Shown: positions 1-12,723 of the stretch, in pieces | How positions within the stretch are numbered: position 1 is the stretch's first letter | Layout: each line of letters starts with the position of its first letter | Origin: Cryptomeria japonica | Taxonomy: Eukaryota > Streptophyta > Pinopsida > Cupressales > Cupressaceae | Direction: 5' to 3' | Assembly (NCBI RefSeq): GCF_030272615.1 | Contig: NC_081412.1 | Location: 480,743,657-480,807,656, forward strand | DNA length: 64,000 nt | Position numbers and translations under genes: made by a program | Notes under the pieces: model-generated | What the model saw: the letters and a program-made list of their open reading frames with translations, nothing else | The model's database searches: none | Told to the model about the DNA's origin: nothing

Positions 1-1369
1 TTAATCTCGATGCATGCAAATGTCAAATTAGGCCATAGAAATAAAATGCAATTTTAGAAGAAAAAAAATGAGATCAATCTGATCACACCATTGCAAAGTA
101 CATGAAAAATTATGCACTTCCAAAAAATATTGCACCAAAAGATGTTAATGTAGGAGCTTGAGCAAAAGCTCAAAAGTTCCCAAAACTTAAACTGCTCAAG
201 AACACCTACAAAAATTTGCAATTTTTGGAAAAAAAACAGGAACCAAAATCACAAACCATCTACACCACTACAAAGAGCACAAAATTCTATCCCAAACAAA
301 AAAATGCTCGTAAAAGGAGATCTTGATCCTAAGTTATGGTTGGTCAAATTTGGATTGCAAAAATCAAATTGCCATTCATGAGGGAGCAAGCTTGGGAGGT
401 GGGCCTGCTGATGCCAATAGATTGGTTAACGGAATATTCTCCCTATTTGACAAAAAACTCTCCTAGAAATGGAATATGCTATGCTAACAAAATATTCCTT
501 GCTCAAAAAATGGTTGTTGAAATCTTGTTGATTCATTGAAATATATTCCAATAGGCGAAATCTTTTTGGTGCGATGGAATGTTTTAGATGACAGCTAATG
601 GAATATATTTTAGGGAATATTTCGAGGCCAAAATATTCTAGCTAGCTTGTCAACAAGAGGCAGTGGGTGGTGAGGCCTACCACAGCCAATGGAATGCCAC
701 CACATCTCCTAGCAAGTGGCCCAAACCTATGGGTACCACAAACATTCGCAAGTCTACAAACCTGCAAAAAAAAAAAATTAATAAAAAAAATTAAATATTA
801 AAAAAATATTTTTTAAATTGTACCAATTTTTTTACCTATGCCTACAATAATAATGTTAGATGTACAACTATACGACGAGGGAGCCAGAAATTTCCTAAGG
901 GCCCAAAGCAAAGTGCTCAAATGTTGACAATTTGACAGTAGATCTTAGGGTTATTGGGCCCTTTTGGTTGCATTGGCAAGGTATATTTTGACCAAAAATG
1001 CTTTGAAATAGCAACTACCTTCTAGATTTCGTAACCACCTCCCAACTTCAAACCCATGTAGATTTGACCTCACATGTGCAATTAGGACAAATCAAAAGGC
1101 AAAACTGACCTTCTTGGACACCCTAAACTCAATTGTGAGCTCAAATTTGCACCAACAAGCTCCAAAACGAACCTACAATACAAAGCCACAAAGAGGAACC
1201 CCCCAAAATCTGTAATTGCTATCAAGTTTTTTGAAACTCCAAGTCATTTTTGGATGCAAGAGAAGAGCATTCTCAATTTTTTGAAATCCACCAAGATTGG
1301 CAACCTAGCATTAACTCATGCACAAATCACTCTCAAATTTGAAAAGGGAATGGAATTTGCAAATCTAAA
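1..1369 (-). mobile_element. Possible internal region of a minus-strand LTR retrotransposon, decayed
   Basis: This stretch lies downstream (in minus-strand sense) of a primer-binding site at 1370-1381, so it should be the leader and start of the internal region of an LTR element whose remainder lies outside the window. No gag or pol motif can be read in any frame. Around 430-650 the short motif GGAATATT recurs several times, giving a weak local repeat. The assignment rests only on position next to the primer-binding site. Confidence 0.35.
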
Positions 1370-1381
1370 GCTCTGATACCA
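1370..1381 (-). other. Primer-binding site, initiator tRNA-Met type (minus strand)
   Basis: Read on the minus strand this is TGGTATCAGAGC, the sequence used by many plant LTR retrotransposons to prime reverse transcription from initiator tRNA-Met. It directly abuts a TGTTAG start at 1382, as expected at an LTR edge. The same motif follows the complete 5' LTR at 42525 on the plus strand. Confidence 0.6.
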
Positions 1382-3350
1382 TGTTAGAGCTGATAGGTAG
1401 CTCTTGTTAGAGTCACTCAAGCTCCCAAGATCACCTATACAAACAAAATATCCTTCCACGAGAAAAAAGAAAAAACATAAATTTGCCAATAATAGATGCA
1501 AAATATATTAAATCGATAATGATCAACAAATGTGCAAATATGCATATGAGTCTTGTTAATGTGTTTTTAGGCACATGAGAACACAGAATAAAATACCTTG
1601 AGTATCTTATCCTCTCTTGAACAAAATCTCTCAAATGTTGAAGATTAGCTTAAGGATCACTTGAGAAGACTCCAAGGTTCATGAATGTAGGGTCACTACG
1701 TGTGGATAAGCTCATTGGTTTGATGTGATTATGCTGGAATCACAAGGGGACTTACATTCGAATGCGTGAATGCTTGATTTGTTGGAGCTTGATCATCTGA
1801 TGTTACAATACAGTGATGCTTTTTGATCCTAAACTAACTTGAATTGAAAAAAAAGGGCAAAAGGAAAGGGTTGAGAGAATCTATTCTAGAACCTAGAATG
1901 TAAGAGTATAGATGAATGACTAGGTGGAATCCTACTGAGCGAGGTCTCACCATCAAACTGAACAATTTGACACAAGCTCAATGCAATCTTCTAAGGATGT
2001 TTCAAAGATGTTCGAATCAATACCATCAAACATTGATCACCATTCAAGTTAATGCATAAGCAATGAGTGTAGAGCGATTCAAAGTTAAGCTCGTATCATT
2101 CCAGTTGACCACGCAAGGCTCACTTACAATCAGTAAGAGGCTAGTGGTATGGACAAAATGGATTCCACACAAATACATTCAACAAATCCCTCCACTCAAT
2201 TTAATCAACATGAAAGCAAATTGAGAAGCAAAGGCCATACGAGTTGTTGAAATAACAAATCAAATTCACCATAACTTCAATGAAATCAGTTGTTCTTTAC
2301 AACAAAGTTTGGCAATAATCTTTGCCTTCTCCTACTCTAACTTATATTCTAATATGGCTATTCTTCTAAGCTATCTATTATTCTACTCCCTAATAGCCAA
2401 ATATTAACTATTCTCCAACTATTAACCTTTAAAACGAAGAGTCTGAGCTTTTTCTAGAGAGCTCATTTACAATGTACGGCCAGGATTGATTCTCCATCAA
2501 TGGCCAATATTTTACAATGAAACCCTAATAAGGGTTTGTTACAACAAACTCTCCTTAGCCAATGGGAAAATTACATTCAATGAGTGTGGACCAATAGATA
2601 ACAAGGGTAGGTGCCTCGGAGTTTGTGCCATCACTGGTAAGTCAGATTCATTGAATCAAGACGAGTTGATGTGGAACCTCTCTGATTGGTGGAGGTAGTG
2701 ACTAGGATGATGACTAGGATTCCACCTCAACTCGCACTTTGTAGGCTTGATAGATCATCATCAAGAAGATATCTCTTGATACTCAACATTATCTAGCTTG
2801 CTTAAAGGGATGATGATGATGAGAAGCAAACTTTGATTAACTCTTCTGAAACTATCTGCTTCTTCAATCGTGCTCAATGTAGGTCTTGTGATGACTTTGG
2901 TTGATCTTTCTTCGTTTCGACATACTTGTGAGTGATGCAACTAGTTAAATGTAGCTCCTCATTGTACTTACTTCGATTCTTGGATTCCCGAAGGGAATTC
3001 AAGATTGCAAAACATCCTTCCATCATGTAGGTTACCCTTCCTTTATGCTCTAGTGCCTTGAGGTAGTAGGATGATTTCTCCTTTGCACTCCTGCGATCTT
3101 TCCTTGAAGATATCTCTCTCTATTGCTTACAGCTATTGAACATTTGAAGTCTTTCAACCTAGTAGCATTTTGAATCTTCTTCATGCAATTAAGGTGGTGA
3201 GTCTTTAAACACTTTGAGATCTTCTCCTCCTTGATGTTCTTGTGTTTGCTGACGAAGCTTCTTGAAGAGGTTCTCCTTGTATCTTGCTTCATCTCTTGCA
3301 AAACAAACAAGCGAGTATCAAATACAATTGATATATAGATTTAATAAGAG
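1382..3350 (-). mobile_element. Probable 5' LTR of a minus-strand element (far end not determined)
   Basis: The sequence begins TGTTAG immediately beside the primer-binding site, which marks one LTR edge. No second copy is present in the window, so the other edge cannot be fixed; the end given is an upper limit, just before the minisatellite at 3386. No coding capacity is recognisable. Small open frames here have no family signature. Confidence 0.35.
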
Positions 3351-3385
3351 CATATAAAGAGAATTCGTCTTCCTGGAGGGACACT

Positions 3386-5560
3386 TGGAGTTGCTTTTCG
3401 CTCTTAGAGAGGAGCTCTTGAAGTTTACTCCACCCTTGATGCTCATGAAGTTGTCCTTGATTTACTCTTCTTCATTTTCTTGAACTTCGCTTATATCCTT
3501 CAAATTGTGAAGTTTGCTCATGTAGGTCAAATCATAATATTCACTCATGCGGGTGAGTTCATGAAGTTTGCTCTTATACACCATTTTATGAAGTTCATTC
3601 ATCCTCAAAATGTAAAGCTCGCTCATATACCTTGGGTTATGAAGTTGAAATTCGCTCTTGAAGCTCTCTACATGAAGTTCGCTTATCTCAAACATGAAGT
3701 TAAAATTCGCTTATGTAGCTTGATTCATGAAGTTGATATTCGCTCATGAACCCTTTGAGGATGAAGGTCGCTCTAATTGGTGCGCACATGAAGTTTGTTT
3801 CTCTCATCTTGCTCATCAAATTTGTTCTCCCTCTCCAACTTATGAAGTTTGCTTGTGTGAAATTCGTTCCATTTCCTCAAAACATGAAGTTCGCTCCTAA
3901 TCACTCAAACATGAAGTTCGCTGCAATACTGCTCATGAAGTTACAAAATCCACTCCAATACTCCAACTCATGAAGTTGCAAAATCCGCTCCACTACTCCA
4001 ACTCATGAAGTTGCAAAATCCGCTCCAATACTCCAACTCATGAAGTTGTCTTAAATGTGAAATTCACTCCAAGATGGTAACTCGTGAAGTTGCAAAAATT
4101 CGCTCCAAAGTGGCAATTCATGAAGTTGTAAATTTCGATCTAAGGGGTATGCACATGAAGCCTTATTTCCATTGCCTTGCTTGCTAAGCTTGCTGGTCTT
4201 TTCCAAACATGAAATCTGTTCCAAACTCTTCAAACCTGAAGTTTGCTTCAATGCTTTAACTCATGAAGTTGTCTTAAATGTAAAATTCGCTCCAAACTCT
4301 TCAAACCTGAAGTTCGCTCCAATACTTCAACTCATGAAGTTGCTTCAAATGTGAAATTCGCTCCAAATTGTGAGGTCATGAAGTAGGAATTTCACTTGGG
4401 TTGCTCAACTCATGAAGTATGTTTTTTTCGCTCCACTTGCTAAACTCATGAAGTATGAATTTCGCTCCAACTTAGCAACTCATGAAGTAAGGATTTCGCT
4501 CCACTTTTGTAACTCATGAAGTAAGGATTTCACTCCAACTTAGTAACTCATGAAGTAGGGAATTTCGCTCCAACTTAGCAACTCATGAAGTTTGATCTAA
4601 AGGTTGAATTCATGAAGTTCATGTTCTCAAATTTGCTTCATTCCTTTATTCCCAACCTCGCTCATGAAGGCTTGAAGATGCAATTCGCTCCAGCCCTCTT
4701 GTTCATGAATTTCGCTCCAAAACTCCATCTCATGAAGTAGGAATTTCGCTCCAAGAAGTGAAATCATGAAGTTTGCTCCAAACTGTGAGAGTCATGAAGT
4801 TCGCTCCAAAACACAAAGTCATGAAGTTCACTTCAAGAAGGCAAGTCGTGAAGTTCGCTTGGCATTGAATCTATTCAAGGTGATCACCCTTCATTTCTCA
4901 TTCAACTTCACTCATGTAGGCTTGCTTGTGTATGCTCATTGAAGAAATTTGCTCCAAAAGGTGAAGTCATTAAGTTCGCTTCAAGATGCTAACTCATGAA
5001 GTTCGCTTGAGATCATCTACTCATAAAGTTAGGAATTCACTCCAAAAGGTGAAGTCATGAAGCGTGAATTTCGCTCCACTTGCTCAAGTCATGAAGTTTG
5101 CTCCAAAACATGAAGTCATGAAGTTGGAAGTTCGCTCCAAAAGGTGAACTCGTGAAGCTTGCTCTTGAGTGTTTGATCGTGAAGTAGGCAACTTCCCTCA
5201 TTCTTCCATTCCCAACATGAAGAAGCTCGTTTCAAATCTTTCAAGCATGAAGTTCGCTCCAAAAGTCTCACTCATGAAGTTCGCTCCAAGAAGTGAAGTC
5301 ATGAAGTTCGCTCCAAGGCAGCAAGTCATGAAGTTGGTTTTGTGTAAAATTCACTCCAATCCTCTCATTCATGAAGTTCGCTCCATACCCTTCAAACATG
5401 AAATTCGCTTCAATTCTTGAAGTCATGAATTTCGCTCCAAAACATGAAGTCATGAAGTTGAAATTCACCCTGAGGCTTTGAAGATGAAGTTCGCTCCTGA
5501 GGTTGGGCTCATGAAGTTCGCTCCAAACTTGCTACTCATGAAGTATGAAATTCGCTCATC
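3386..5560. repeat. Degenerate minisatellite, 27- and 35-bp units, core CATGAAGTTCGCTCCAA
   Basis: Dozens of copies of a unit built on CATGAAGTTCGCTCCAA recur across about 2.2 kb. In the best-preserved part (about 5250-5330) units are exactly 27 bp. In other parts (about 3940-4050) they are 35 bp, because about 8 bp is inserted between CATGAAGT and the CGCTCCAA half. Because 27 is divisible by three, short open frames appear on both strands; their peptides are simple repeats and I do not read them as genes. Copies are most divergent at the two ends. Confidence 0.9.
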
Positions 5561-7680
5561 TATCACTTACATCCTTGACTTCAATATATAATGACATGGA
5601 CATCATGAAGTCCTAGAGCAAATTTTAGTTCTTTACATGAGGAGTGTTCATGAAGTGAAATTTGTTCCTCAAAAGTAGCACTTGAAGTGACCTTCTAATC
5701 CTTCTTCATTCATGAAATCTGGACTTTGTGAACCTACTTCACACTCGTGCAAGACTATCCACCTGACTCCTAGCCATTTGAGAACCTATATCTCCCTAAT
5801 GCAAAGGCTAATAGCAAGGACACAACTAACAACTAAGCCAAGACGACTAACCCAGAAAGCAAAAAAAGTGGGTGTCCCCATTTGCAATGGGGCGATGTGT
5901 GAATACCTCACAACAAGTCCCAGACAAGGTTGAGAGGTAGGACTAACTAAGATGAGGGCAAGTGCCTTAATCCTATATCATGTGACAACTAGGGGATAAG
6001 ACCACATGTCTACTAGAAACTTCTAGAAAGATTCACATCTCACAAAGTAAACATGTGAACATGTGCAAAAAGAGCCTAACTAGTTACTAGTTAGATAATG
6101 TGCCTTGTTCACACTACAAAGGGGGAAACCAGATAGAAAATACCCCTATTTACACCAACAAAACAAAATGACCATAAATATTACATATTCAAAATACAAT
6201 TTATGCTAATTTAATATCAGTTTGTCAAAACTTAAATGTCATAATAAATACTCATTTTTCATAAATATTATGAACAAATAAACATCTATTAGTTAAATAG
6301 ATTAAAATTCAAAATCCAAAAGTAAAACAAATGGGAAAAATAAAGAGAGCAAAGAAAAATAATGGAATTTAAAAGTCATTAAGGTTTTTTGTTTAATGGA
6401 GGAAGTGGTAACAAAAGATCTTTTTGATTGTAGGTGCATAAATAATGGGGATAAAGATGGATCAAGGACCCACATAAAATACTATTTATTACTAGGAGGG
6501 AATCTGGTAACAATATTGGGCTAGGGCACTGTGGGGAATGAGCCTATAGGGAGAGACATGGGAGTAGCCAGTATGGTGAATCTCCAACTCGAAGTATGTA
6601 ACTAAATAGGAACAAAACTTGGACAATCAAATTGAAGAGGTTTGCTAATCAAACTCGCCAAAGAAATGAAATCAGAAATGCTCTTAGCCTCAAATCACAT
6701 CCTTGTTGATTGTCTTGGTGGATAAAAGTTGGAACAAAAACCCTTAAAAAATCACATCCTACCCTTAAAAAATCATGTCTTGTTGATTGTCTTGTCGATT
6801 GTCTTGTTAGAGCCTTTACGGGGAGTAAAGGCGAACAAAAACCCTTAAAAAATCATGTCTACAATTTGAAACTACTTGAGATTTGCTTTGGAATCACCAC
6901 ATCATCACTAGAGTCGACGGATTCAATAGGTGAAAGTTGGGAACATTTCAATGGGTAGAAATTTGAACCCCAGTTGAATCCATAGGTGATTCAAATTTCT
7001 AGGATGTTTCTTACCCAACATCAGCCTACACATGTGTTGATTCAGCAACTTAACTTTTGCATACATATAATTGCCATCTCCATGTACCCCTCTCCAACCT
7101 TTTTTGAAATTGGCATACTAGTACCCATCTTCTCTCTAGTACTAAAGGAGCAAAAATCTGCAAAAAATCGCGAAGTGGAGCCAACCAATTTATTCCTCAA
7201 AAAAATCCCGATTCACGAAAAAATTGTTGACCAATTGTTGACCCAATATTCAATGATTTTTCGCATTTAAATCATGTTAACATCGTGTTAAAAGCACCAA
7301 AAAAGTGAAAAAAAATCATTGCATAAACTCACAAAACCCTAGAAAACCTCATGAAATTACCAAATTGCTCAAAAATAGGGCCAATTCCGAGACAAAATCA
7401 AAGTCAATCAACATGGAAACAATTTGTTATTTTGTTCCTTACTTTTCTTTCCAACCTTAAAAAAACCCTAAATAGAGGAGTGGAAGGAGCAATGGCAATC
7501 ATCAACCAAAATTGAAAAGGCCTCAATAATCCTAAATCTTGGGGGGCATATGAGATAGTGTCGAACCAGCTGGCAAATCTGCCTAAATCGCAGCTTAGAT
7601 ATTGCTCTCTGCACACCCCGCCCCAAGGATTTTGATGCAAAAACCCCTCAGATGGCACTTTAACAATGAAGGAGCAAAAC
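5561..7680. other. No recognisable gene; AT-rich intergenic or decayed repeat sequence
   Basis: No open frame here carries a recognisable domain. At 5876-5892 there is a small inverted repeat, CCCCATT and AATGGGG around a 3-nt centre. Between 6715 and 6860 a phrase meaning roughly 'acccttaaaaaatca' recurs three times, a minor local duplication. The rest looks like old repeat sequence without a family signature. Confidence 0.5.
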
Positions 7681-7845
7681 CCTATAGTTTATAATTTATA
7701 CTATAAAGTAGTTTTAAAATCTAAACTATTATAGACTATTAATATATATTAATAGTTATATAATAAATTATAAATTAAAAATAATGTAAAATTTATAATG
7801 TACATATTTAATTTTTAATATAATATATATAATATTATTTTTTGA

Positions 7846-8085
7846 TTGAGGAAACTTGAGTTTTAGACTAGTCCAAGCCCAAAGAGACCACTTACGGAGG
7901 ATCTCTTCCCACAAGGCCATTTCTGGGGGGCATCATTCCCTACTCTTCACTTGTTCAAATCCGCGAGCTCAACAATCCAATAAAAGCACAAGGCATTCGA
8001 GCTCAGTGGCCCAACGGGGGTTTGAACTTTGGTGCCACCTCACCAACGAAGTGTTTCTACCACAACACTAAACATCCGAAGACAT
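7846..8085 (-). mobile_element. tRNA-derived SINE (minus strand)
   Basis: On the minus strand an A-box-like TGGTAGAAACAC (8051-8062) is followed about 30 bases later by a B-box-like GTTCAAACC (8019-8027), the spacing of an internal RNA polymerase III promoter in a tRNA-like head. A tRNA-unrelated body runs to about 7850 and ends in an A-rich tail. AT-rich sequence of the form ATAATATATA flanks both ends and could be a target duplication, although the flanks are low in complexity. SINEs encode no protein and move with LINE enzymes. Other copies in the genome would confirm the ends. Confidence 0.6.
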
Positions 8086-8089
8086 ATAT

Positions 8090-10260
8090 AATATATATAG
8101 ATAGAGATATATGATTTTTAATTTATAATTGATATATTTAATTTTTGCTTAGACAAAGATATACAACTCATTATATGAGCAATATATCCAAAGTGCTCCA
8201 TGAAATAAATCTGAATGACAATAAACAAACTTACATACTTCTAATAAAACAACCTCCAACACATAATCATTAACATTTGTCTCCACCTTATATAGTAGTT
8301 GCAAGCTAGGTATTGCCAAAACTAGTGGCTTGCTAATCTTTTACTTAAACTAAACAAATGCCTTTTGTTGAATTCTACCCTATATAACGGACTTACCAAT
8401 TGCCTTAGGGAATATAAAGCATTACAATTGTGGAATATGATTTGATAAACTTTCTCAAATATTGAACTACCCCTAGAAAACTCCTTGCCTCGAACTAACC
8501 CAATCACAATGAAAGTCTTGGATCACTTCAAAATGGCTTCCACTTTTACTAAATTCCTAACACTAGCTAGATCTCAATTACTTCATAGACTTAGCTAATA
8601 TTTGATCTGAGACTTAGACAACTACAACTATTTGATGTATTTGGTAACCATCCTTATAAAAAGTTAACTGAATATTTGCCTATGTAATCAGCAATAAGAA
8701 TATAAACAACAAAAATCTATTTTCGACAATTCATGGGTTAAACTCTATTTTATTTGCTCTATATCTCTATGCTATAGAAATGCCCTTAAGTATTTAAAAA
8801 AAAAGTAGTTCTTGTCTATTTTTCTACAACTTTTTACGATTTTTTAAAATCCAACTTTTTCAAAAAATCTTATACTTTTGGTTTGTCAATTTACCCATTT
8901 CCTAGTAACTATGGTAATTTCAATTTAAACAAACTAGTAGTCCAAAAAAATTATGAAGTCCTTTAGAATAACCATGAAGCATCCAATAAACTTAAATTGT
9001 CAATACATGTAAGGACTGTGTACAATAATGCAATTGGTATGTGTGGGCATAGTCTTCAAAGAGAACATCCTCCATATGCTTGCCATATGGGAAGCCTACT
9101 GTCTTAAAATAGGAAGACTTTTGTGTTCTATGCACGCCTAAGAAGTGGAAGTTTTAATTTTCCAGTACAAGCATTACCCCTAGTAGCCTGCAAGTACCAC
9201 ACAATTAGAGCAATCGGATGTTTTTACCAATGCAAGATGAGGCTACTTCTCAAACTACAGTCCCACCCATGCTACCCACCTCAAACATCATAAAAGAGCA
9301 ACAGATAAGAAAACTATTTAGCTCAAACGCTGTTTATCCACAAAGAAAAGAGAAACATAAACTACCAGATGAGTGAGATGAACATGAAACTCAGACATCA
9401 ATATCTCAACAAAGGAAAGAAGGTGTTGAATCCTTTCTAGAATTGGATTTTAGCATTGTTCCCACCTTGAGAACCAAGCTCTCTCTAGCCCTGTGGGTGA
9501 GCTCAGAGTTCTTGATTTCTAGTCAAGCCTGGGTGAATCTGGACTGCAAATCACAAATCCGGAATGACTTTGTGGGACTTCAATTTTTTTATTTTTTGGT
9601 CCTCATCTTCAACTGGTCAAGTCCGACTGTTGCAGAAGGCAATGACAATGAAGAGCAATAGAAGACTGATTGTATTGACTATTACAGAAACAACAAACGC
9701 AGGTAGAAACCCTGGGGGACATAGAACAGAAAGCAGAAAACTCTGAAATTGGTGGCAGAAGTTCTGTAATTTGTGATAAAAAGCACCAGTCCTGTGCGAG
9801 AGAAAGAAAATCAGAAAGCAAAGATAGCTGTTAGAAGTAGAGTAGGCACAGTAGAATGGTAAGGTCATAATCAGAAACCCTAGACACCAGAAATTAAAAA
9901 AAAAAAACCATTGATAACCAAGCTGCTAGAAACTAGAAACCCCAGCCACCATAGATCGAAAACCCTAGTCACAAGAAAAAATCAGAAACTTTAAAAGCAT
10001 GTTATGTGGTCATCTGAAATTAATTCTTGTTGTTGGATAAAATATGTAGATATTTAAGATTTGTATATGCTTTTTGTACAGAGGTACCCAAAAAGTTTGA
10101 CTTGTCAGCAGACAAAGATCCCAAACTCAAACAGAACCAGTAAACGAGGCCACTACTATTCTAGCTCCATTGAAAGTACAAATCTGCCTAGTACTATCTC
10201 CAAGAAAGTGACGCATAACCAAAATAAAACAAAATCATAAATCCAAAAAAAAATTGAAAT
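8090..10260. other. No recognisable gene
   Basis: Open frames near 9443-9870 overlap on both strands and show no domain, so I take them as chance. The sequence is AT-rich with short homopolymer runs. Nothing here could be assigned to a family. Confidence 0.5.
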
Positions 10261-10261
10261 G

Positions 10262-11095
10262 AAACGTGATCTTAGGGTGTGAAAGAACGCCTAGAAATGC
10301 TCTACATAGGCCAAGATTAAGCAAAAGAATGCCTACGAAAGCTTTAATGAGGCCAATCTTGGACCAAAAGAATGCCTAGAGATGACTGTACCAGGCTAAT
10401 ATTGAAGCAACAGTATGCCTACAAGTGCTCTAGTTAAGCCAAGATAAAGGAAGGCCTACAAATTCTTAATTAGGCCTAAGATTGAAGTAAAAGGATGCCT
10501 GAAACTGCTCTCATTAAGCCAGACTGAAGTAGAAAGGTGTCTACAGATACTTACTAAGGCAAGACCAAAGAAGAATGCCTACAGTTGCATTATTAAGGCT
10601 AAGATGTGAGTAGAAGGATGCCTATAAGTGCTTTAATTAGGCCCAGAGTAAAAGAAAAGAATGCCAAGAAATGCTTTAAATAGGCCAACATTTAGGTAAA
10701 ACAATGCCAAGAAATGCTTTAAATAGGCCAACATTTAGGTAAAACAATGCCAAGAAATGCTTTAGTTAGGCTAATATTGACGAAAAAGAAATCATACAAA
10801 TGATTTAATTGGGTCAGCATTAGAGCAATTCTTTAATTTGACCAAGATTTAGGTTTTAAAAGGCCTACAAAAGCTTTCATTTGGCGTAACCTACAAATGC
10901 CTTCATTACACCAAGGTACAAGAATTTTGAAAAAGCCTATATATGTTTTCACTGGACCTAATTAAAGCACTTATAGGCAGACGATTTACTTAAAGCAAAG
11001 ATTGAAGCAAGAGAATACCCGCAAATGCCTTAATTAGGCCAAGATTGAACTAAAGAATGTCTACAAATGCTCAAATTGGGCCAAGAGCAGCCCAC
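10262..11095. repeat. Degenerate tandem array of about 44-bp units
   Basis: About 18 diverged units follow the pattern AATGCCTACAAATGCT, then TTAATTAGGCCAAGATTGA, then an A-rich spacer. Unit length is about 43-44 bp. Two neighbouring units, 10698-10740 and 10741-10783, are the same 43 bp, so the array has expanded recently at least once although most units are old. No coding potential is evident. Confidence 0.85.
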
Positions 11096-11996
11096 GCGAG
11101 CAAGAGAACAATGCAAAAAAATGCTATTTCAATTACAGTCAACATAATCTAATGCTTTACAAACCTTATTAAATAGAAGAAAAAAAGCCAAGAAAATTTT
11201 CAATTAAATAAGACTGGGTTTAAGTTAAATAGGTCAATTACTAATGATTTAAAACCCTTTGAATGAATTATTTTGATGCAAAATACACAGGGGCTTAAGT
11301 TACACAGAGCATTATGCTAATTATTCAAAACAGAAACATAGCAAAGAAGAGTGAAGGGAGATTACAGACATTTAACCATCAAGGTGCACTATTCTGGCGA
11401 TTCTGACGGCGTCTTTCTCGATGGTATTTTTGCAGACCTTGCACCACGATTTAAGGCATGGCATAATCGTTATTGTATCACTTAGGTTTCTTCCATGTTT
11501 AGACGCTCGCTAGTTTTACAATACATAGCCGACAATTTCTAAAATTTAACTAAAACGGATTTAATCGCAGTCTAACCTGGAAACTAAATTGTATTTTAAC
11601 GGAAATACAAATATTTTTTCTGAGAGCATAACATCGCACTCTGCGCATCAAAGAACGGAGAAGCCAAACTCCATTCCTCTTTCCCATGATTTATCATCTT
11701 TTATGCATGATAATAAGTAAAGTGATGAATCAATTTTCTATATCTCATGTAATATTATGGATGATTATGATTTCTTGTCTCCATTTACACTGGTATAACC
11801 ATCTTTAAAAGAATATAAATTATATTATAGATGTTTTATTTATTATTTCATTTTAAAATTATTATTATATTATTATATTATTATATTATAATTAATATTA
11901 AATTATTATTGTATGATGATTTTGTAATTAATATTAAATTATTATTAAATATGATTATATTATGATATTCTAATTATTATTAAAATATGACTATAA
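11096..11996. other. No gene; increasingly AT-rich sequence leading to the palindrome
   Basis: The first part is unremarkable intergenic sequence. From about 11815 it becomes almost pure A and T, with repeated TTATTATATTA-like phrases. No open frame or regulatory signal stands out. Confidence 0.5.
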
Positions 11997-12098
11997 TATT
12001 ATATTCTAATATTTTCTTATTTTAATATTTCTATTGAATTTTTTATAAAAGTAAAAAAAAATTAATATTAAATAATAATAATAATAATAATAATAATA

Positions 12099-12140
<42 letters not shown>

Positions 12141-12208
12141 TAATATTAATTTTTTTTTACTTTTATAAAAAATTCAATAGAAATATTAAAATAAGAAAAT
12201 ATTAGAAT

Positions 12209-12214
<6 letters not shown>
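11997..12214. repeat. Perfect long palindrome (218 bp) with an (AAT)n/(ATT)n centre
   Basis: Bases 11997-12070 and 12141-12214 are exact reverse complements (74 bp). Inside them (AAT)n at 12071-12100 faces (ATT)n at 12101-12140, so perfect pairing extends to about 104 bp per arm with a loop of roughly 10 nt. Pairing breaks at 11996/12215. It could be a foldback element, a recent snap-back duplication or gene-converted arms, or an artefact of hairpin-forming reads in assembly. Confidence 0.95.
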
Positions 12215-12242
<28 letters not shown>

Positions 12243-12562
12243 CATTATATTTTAATATTTGTATTAAACTCTTGATCAAAGTAACAAATCTATTAAGACT
12301 ACATTATTATTATATAATTATATTATTTTATGTATAAACACTTTCATGCCCTATAATTAATAATACTACATTGAAATAATTACAAAGTTAACTATTGCAT
12401 GGTGAAAATAGAATTGATTGAGTGGTAGTTGAGAGGTGGAAGTAAAGATATAATTAGCATTGAATAATTAAAAATAATTACAAATTTATTTTATTTGTTT
12501 TTCATGCATTTATATGTCACAAACACATCAAATCAAATGCTTCTAGTTAATATTGTAGACTT
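12215..12562. other. No gene; AT-rich sequence with a further (ATT)n tract
   Basis: An (ATT)n run continues to about 12240, just outside the palindrome. The rest is AT-rich sequence with no open frame of note. Confidence 0.5.
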
Positions 12563-12723
12563 TTTGCTTCCATATGTAGGTGTAATATGCCTTTGGCATA
12601 ATGAACCCTCTTAAATTATGATGTTCTATCATGTGATAAGAGTTTGCATTCATATGTACGTGTAATATGCATTTGGCATAATGAACCCTCTTAAATTATG
12701 AATGTTCTATCATGTGATAAGAG
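12563..12723. repeat. Tandem duplication of an 80/81-bp unit
   Basis: Units 12563-12642 and 12643-12723 are nearly identical, differing at about five positions plus one inserted base. Each contains ATATGC and TTTGGCATAATGAACCC. This is a simple recent two-copy duplication in non-coding sequence. Confidence 0.95.

Noticed and set aside
3462-5468. Frames with repeated MKFAP- and NFM-type peptides
   Set aside because: They result from the 27-bp unit (nine codons); both strands are open and no family is matched.
3386-5560. Possible CRISPR array
   Set aside because: Units are degenerate, spacers are not unique sequences of constant length, and the setting is a plant nuclear genome.
8019-8062. 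A true tRNA gene
   Set aside because: A- and B-box-like sequences are present, but the arms do not pair as a cloverleaf and the body continues as a SINE.
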